Below are positions 3,836 to 6,524 of a stretch of 6,524 bases of DNA, piece by piece. The position numbers were made by a program, and so were the translations under genes. The notes under the pieces were generated by a model. It was not told where the DNA came from, did not search any database, and saw only the letters and a program-made list of their open reading frames with translations. The stretch is from Anaerolineae bacterium (GTDB taxonomy: Bacteria > Chloroflexota > Anaerolineae > 4572-78 > NAK82). Every line of letters begins with the position of its first letter. Position 1 is the stretch's first letter. Where the stretch lies: positions 1 through 6,524 of the forward strand of contig JANXAX010000146.1 in the NCBI GenBank assembly GCA_025062175.1. The letters are read 5' to 3'.

Positions 3836-6524
3836 GGCGGCGTTGGATTCTCTGGGTGCTCATCATCGCCTTTGTCTGGCTGGTGATCACCCGCTTCACC
3901 GAGATTCAGAAGCTCCTCGACGTCCTGGCGCAGGGGCAATGGGAATGGGTGTTGGCGGCTGCCTTGCTCCAGGCACTTTTCTTCGTGGTATATGCTGCGC
4001 TGTACCAAGCCGCTTTTCACACGGTTGAGGTAGAAAGCCGGGTCAGCGAGCTGATCCCGGTGTTGTTGAGCGCCTGGTTTTTGACGGTAGTAGCACCGAG
4101 TGGAGGAGCCAGCACCGCCGCACTTTTTGCGGATGATGCCGCGCGTCGTGGCCAATCCCCCGTGCGCGCCGCAGCCGGAACGGTTTTAGTGCTCCTAGCC
4201 GATTTCAGCTCCTTCGTGGTCATTCTGGCGATCGGCCTCTTATACCTATTCGGTCAACACTCATTGCAACTGTACCACGTCCTCGGCAGCCTGGTGTTAT
4301 TCTGTTTCATCGGTGCTCTGGCCGGGTTGTTGTTGATGGGGGTATGGCAGCCTGACCGACTGCGCTATTTCCTGCATTGGATGCAGCAGGCAGCCAATGC
4401 CCTGGCGCGGCAGCTGCGTCGCCCCGCGTGGTTACCTGAAGGGTGGGCAGACCGGGTCGCCGATGAAGCGATTGACGCTTCCTTGGCAATGGTCACCTAC
4501 CCACAGCGTCTGATGCGCACCATGGCGGTGGCACTGATGGCGCATTTGGTCAACTTGGCCAGCTTATACACCCTTTTCCGCGCCTTCCAAGAACCTATCC
4601 AATTCGGACCGCTGGTGGCGGGCTTTGCTGTGGGCGAGCTCTTCCTGGTGGTCTCCCCCACCCCGATGGGCATCGGGGTAATGGAAGGTGTTATGGTTCT
4701 GGTGTACAATTCCCTGGGGATCGCCACCGAGAAAGCCGCTGTGGTCACGCTGGCCTTCCGCGGCTTATCGCTCTGGTTACCTCTCTTCATCGGCTTCTTT
4801 CTCCTGCGACGCGTCAAGTCATTTGGGGCAGAAGAATACTCGCGAGCAGAAGTCAGCAGTGTGCGCGCGGTGGCCTTGTTGACCGCACTCATGGGACTGG
4901 TCAACATGGTCTCCGCATTCACGCCTTCAGGTGTTGCACGATTGCTGTTGGTAGAGCGTTTCTCCCCTCTCGGAGTCACATATGGTGGGCATCTCCTGGT
5001 CGCCTTGGCCGGGTTTGCGCTTCTTTTGTTGGCATGGGGGCTGTGGCACCGCAAACGTCTCGCCTGGTTTCTCACCTTGGTGACTCTGGATGCTTCCATC
5101 GTATGCCATTTGCTCAAAGGATTGGATTATGAGGAAGCCATCGCCGCTGGGGCGTTGGCGGCTTGGTTGTTTTTCCTCTATCCTCACTTCCATGCCAAAT
5201 TGCAGCCTCCCACCTTCAAACAAGGCATGGTAACATTGGCTGTCGCCATCCTCTATACGCTCGCGTATGGAACATTGGGGTATTTTTACCTGGATGTGGA
5301 TTTTAATGTCGACCTGGGACTGGACACTGCGTTGTGGCAAACATTGGTTACATTGGGGTCGTTCGGAGGGGTTGAGGATCTGCTGCCCAGCACCAGCTTC
5401 GCCGAATACTTTGCCTCATCTGTGCGTTTAGTCGGCGTGACGACCTTATTATACGCCTTGTTTGTCATGATACGTCCCTTGTTCGTGACTCCACCCGCGA
5501 CACCCTCTGAGCGTCGACGCGCCGCTCAGACCGTCCAGATGTACGGTCGTACACCCTTGGCCCAGTTAGCACTCCTGGATGACAAATCTTACTTTTTCGA
5601 CTTTGACGGGATGATGATCCCTTATGTTGTTCGCGGGCGCATCGCGCTGGCGCTGGGAGATCCAATAGGCCCATCTCAGAACGTGGCGGAGACAGTGCGC
5701 GCGTTTCGAACTTGGTGTCTTTCTAACCGCTGGCATCCCGCTTTCTATCAAGCCCGTGCTGTCTTCTTGGAACAGTATCAGACCGCCGGATTGTATCCAC
5801 TGCCCATCGCTCAAGAGGCTCTTGTCGAGCTGGCCAGCTTTGATCTCGCAGCAGATGCCAGCAACACCCTGCGCTTGCCGGTCACGCGCCTGGCTAGTCT
5901 GGGTTATCGCTACGAGGTGGTACAGCCACCATTGTCTCGGCACACGCTACAAGAGTTGGCAGCTGTGAGCGACGAATGGCTCATCACCGTCCAGAGCAGC
6001 GAGCGGAGCTTCTCAGTAGGATGGTTTGACGAAAAATATCTGCGCACCACACCTGTGGTGATAGTGCGCACGCCAGAAGGTTTTGTCATCGCCTTCGCCA
6101 ACCTGCTGGGAAGCTGTGATCATTCGGAAATTGGAGTCGACATGGTGCGCCATCGCCGCGATGTGCCCGGTGGCTTGTTAGAATATTTGTTCACCCATAT
6201 GGTACAATGGGCAAAAGAGGAAGGGTACCGATATTTCAATATGGGAAGTGTCGCATTGGATCCAGGACAAGGTGAGTTGGAGGGAATGGAGACGAGCTGG
6301 ACACAACATTATCTGCGCGAGCATATCGCCCAGGTGTATCGGTACAAGGGGTCTCGTTCTTTTAAAGAAAAGTTCCGTCCGCGCTGGTCACTGCTTTACT
6401 TGGTCTATCCGCCAGAGGTCAGCCTGGCCCTAGTGACGATGGCGATTATTCGCGCGGACGCAGGTACTGGTCTGGTGCGGGGATATGTGCGTGGATTACC
6501 ACGACCGGTGCATTTCAAACCGAG
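3832..6524 (+). CDS. mprF: MprF-like bifunctional lysyl/aminoacyl-phosphatidylglycerol synthase and flippase (3' end outside window)
   Basis: An open frame of 897 codons reaching the right edge with no stop. MprF enzymes transfer an amino acid (usually Lys or Ala) from aminoacyl-tRNA to phosphatidylglycerol and flip the product across the membrane, lowering negative surface charge and giving resistance to cationic peptides. Seen, in order: a polytopic flippase domain (about 1-330, LPG_synthase_TM/UPF0104 type) with APSGGAST (88-95) and SPTPMGIGVMEG (275-286); a second membrane block (about 350-555) with HLLKGLDYEEA (426-436); and a cytoplasmic DUF2156/PG aminoacyltransferase domain from about 570. 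The last contains GDPIGP (609-614), WHPAFYQ, FSVGWFDEKYL (W731, D733, E734), EIGVDMVRHRRDVPGG (766-781) and a C-terminal FKEKFRPRW (844-852). Little of the protein is probably missing. ATG 3832 overlaps the stop of the CBM48 gene by 4 nt, indicating translational coupling. Family assignment is strong; the amino acid donor cannot be read from the sequence. Confidence 0.9.
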   Translation, partial: MRRRWILWVLIIAFVWLVITRFTEIQKLLDVLAQGQWEWVLAAALLQALFFVVYAALYQAAFHTVEVESRVSELIPVLLSAWFLTVVAPSGGASTAALFADDAARRGQSPVRAAAGTVLVLLADFSSFVVILAIGLLYLFGQHSLQLYHVLGSLVLFCFIGALAGLLLMGVWQPDRLRYFLHWMQQAANALARQLRRPAWLPEGWADRVADEAIDASLAMVTYPQRLMRTMAVALMAHLVNLASLYTLFRAFQEPIQFGPLVAGFAVGELFLVVSPTPMGIGVMEGVMVLVYNSLGIATEKAAVVTLAFRGLSLWLPLFIGFFLLRRVKSFGAEEYSRAEVSSVRAVALLTALMGLVNMVSAFTPSGVARLLLVERFSPLGVTYGGHLLVALAGFALLLLAWGLWHRKRLAWFLTLVTLDASIVCHLLKGLDYEEAIAAGALAAWLFFLYPHFHAKLQPPTFKQGMVTLAVAILYTLAYGTLGYFYLDVDFNVDLGLDTALWQTLVTLGSFGGVEDLLPSTSFAEYFASSVRLVGVTTLLYALFVMIRPLFVTPPATPSERRRAAQTVQMYGRTPLAQLALLDDKSYFFDFDGMMIPYVVRGRIALALGDPIGPSQNVAETVRAFRTWCLSNRWHPAFYQARAVFLEQYQTAGLYPLPIAQEALVELASFDLAADASNTLRLPVTRLASLGYRYEVVQPPLSRHTLQELAAVSDEWLITVQSSERSFSVGWFDEKYLRTTPVVIVRTPEGFVIAFANLLGSCDHSEIGVDMVRHRRDVPGGLLEYLFTHMVQWAKEEGYRYFNMGSVALDPGQGELEGMETSWTQHYLREHIAQVYRYKGSRSFKEKFRPRWSLLYLVYPPEVSLALVTMAIIRADAGTGLVRGYVRGLPRPVHFKP

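Noticed and set aside
4497..5117. 206-codon open frame on the - strand inside the MprF-like gene
   Set aside because: The product is dominated by Arg, Lys, Ser, Thr and Ala, typical of the reverse strand of hydrophobic membrane-helix codons. The + frame matches MprF throughout.
5566..5943. 125-codon open frame on the - strand in the synthase domain region
   Set aside because: It lies opposite the conserved GDPIGP and WHPAFYQ motifs of the MprF-like protein and shows no domain of its own.

Overview
The window reads as a piece of a bacterial chromosome, probably from the Chloroflexota (an Anaerolineae-like lineage). The main reason is the adjacent pair of a DUF3090 protein and a SCO1664-family kinase-like protein. 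I know that pair mainly from Actinobacteria and Chloroflexota. The style of the MprF-like protein and the stand-alone CBM48 protein also fit. This placement is inference from family knowledge; no rRNA or other marker gene is present. The DNA is moderately GC-rich and densely coding. All recognisable genes lie on the + strand. I see no mobile element, CRISPR array, tRNA or rRNA.

Layout: (1) 1-430 is the C-terminal end of a P-type cation-transporting ATPase, cut by the left edge. (2) 431-660 is a non-coding gap with an extended -10 promoter candidate. (3) 661-1972 holds the DUF3090 protein with a C-terminal zinc-ribbon-like motif, followed closely by the SCO1664-family protein with a PI3/4-kinase-like fold. 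(4) 1973-2230 is a non-coding gap with two promoter candidates and a small inverted repeat. (5) 2231 to the right edge holds three tightly packed genes: an L-rhamnose isomerase of the Pseudomonas stutzeri/RhaI type, a 114-residue stand-alone CBM48 (glycogen-binding) protein, and a large MprF-like lysyl/aminoacyl-phosphatidylglycerol synthase-flippase. The last runs off the right edge without a stop, so a search for complete ORFs would miss it although it is the largest gene here.

The last three genes are separated by 12 nt and a 4-nt ATGA overlap, so they are probably co-transcribed. Their functions (sugar isomerisation, glycogen or alpha-glucan binding, membrane lipid aminoacylation) do not form a known pathway. 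The association is either incidental packing or an uncharacterised link. The DUF3090/SCO1664 pair is conserved but functionally undescribed as far as I know. I find no clear evidence of a wholly new system.
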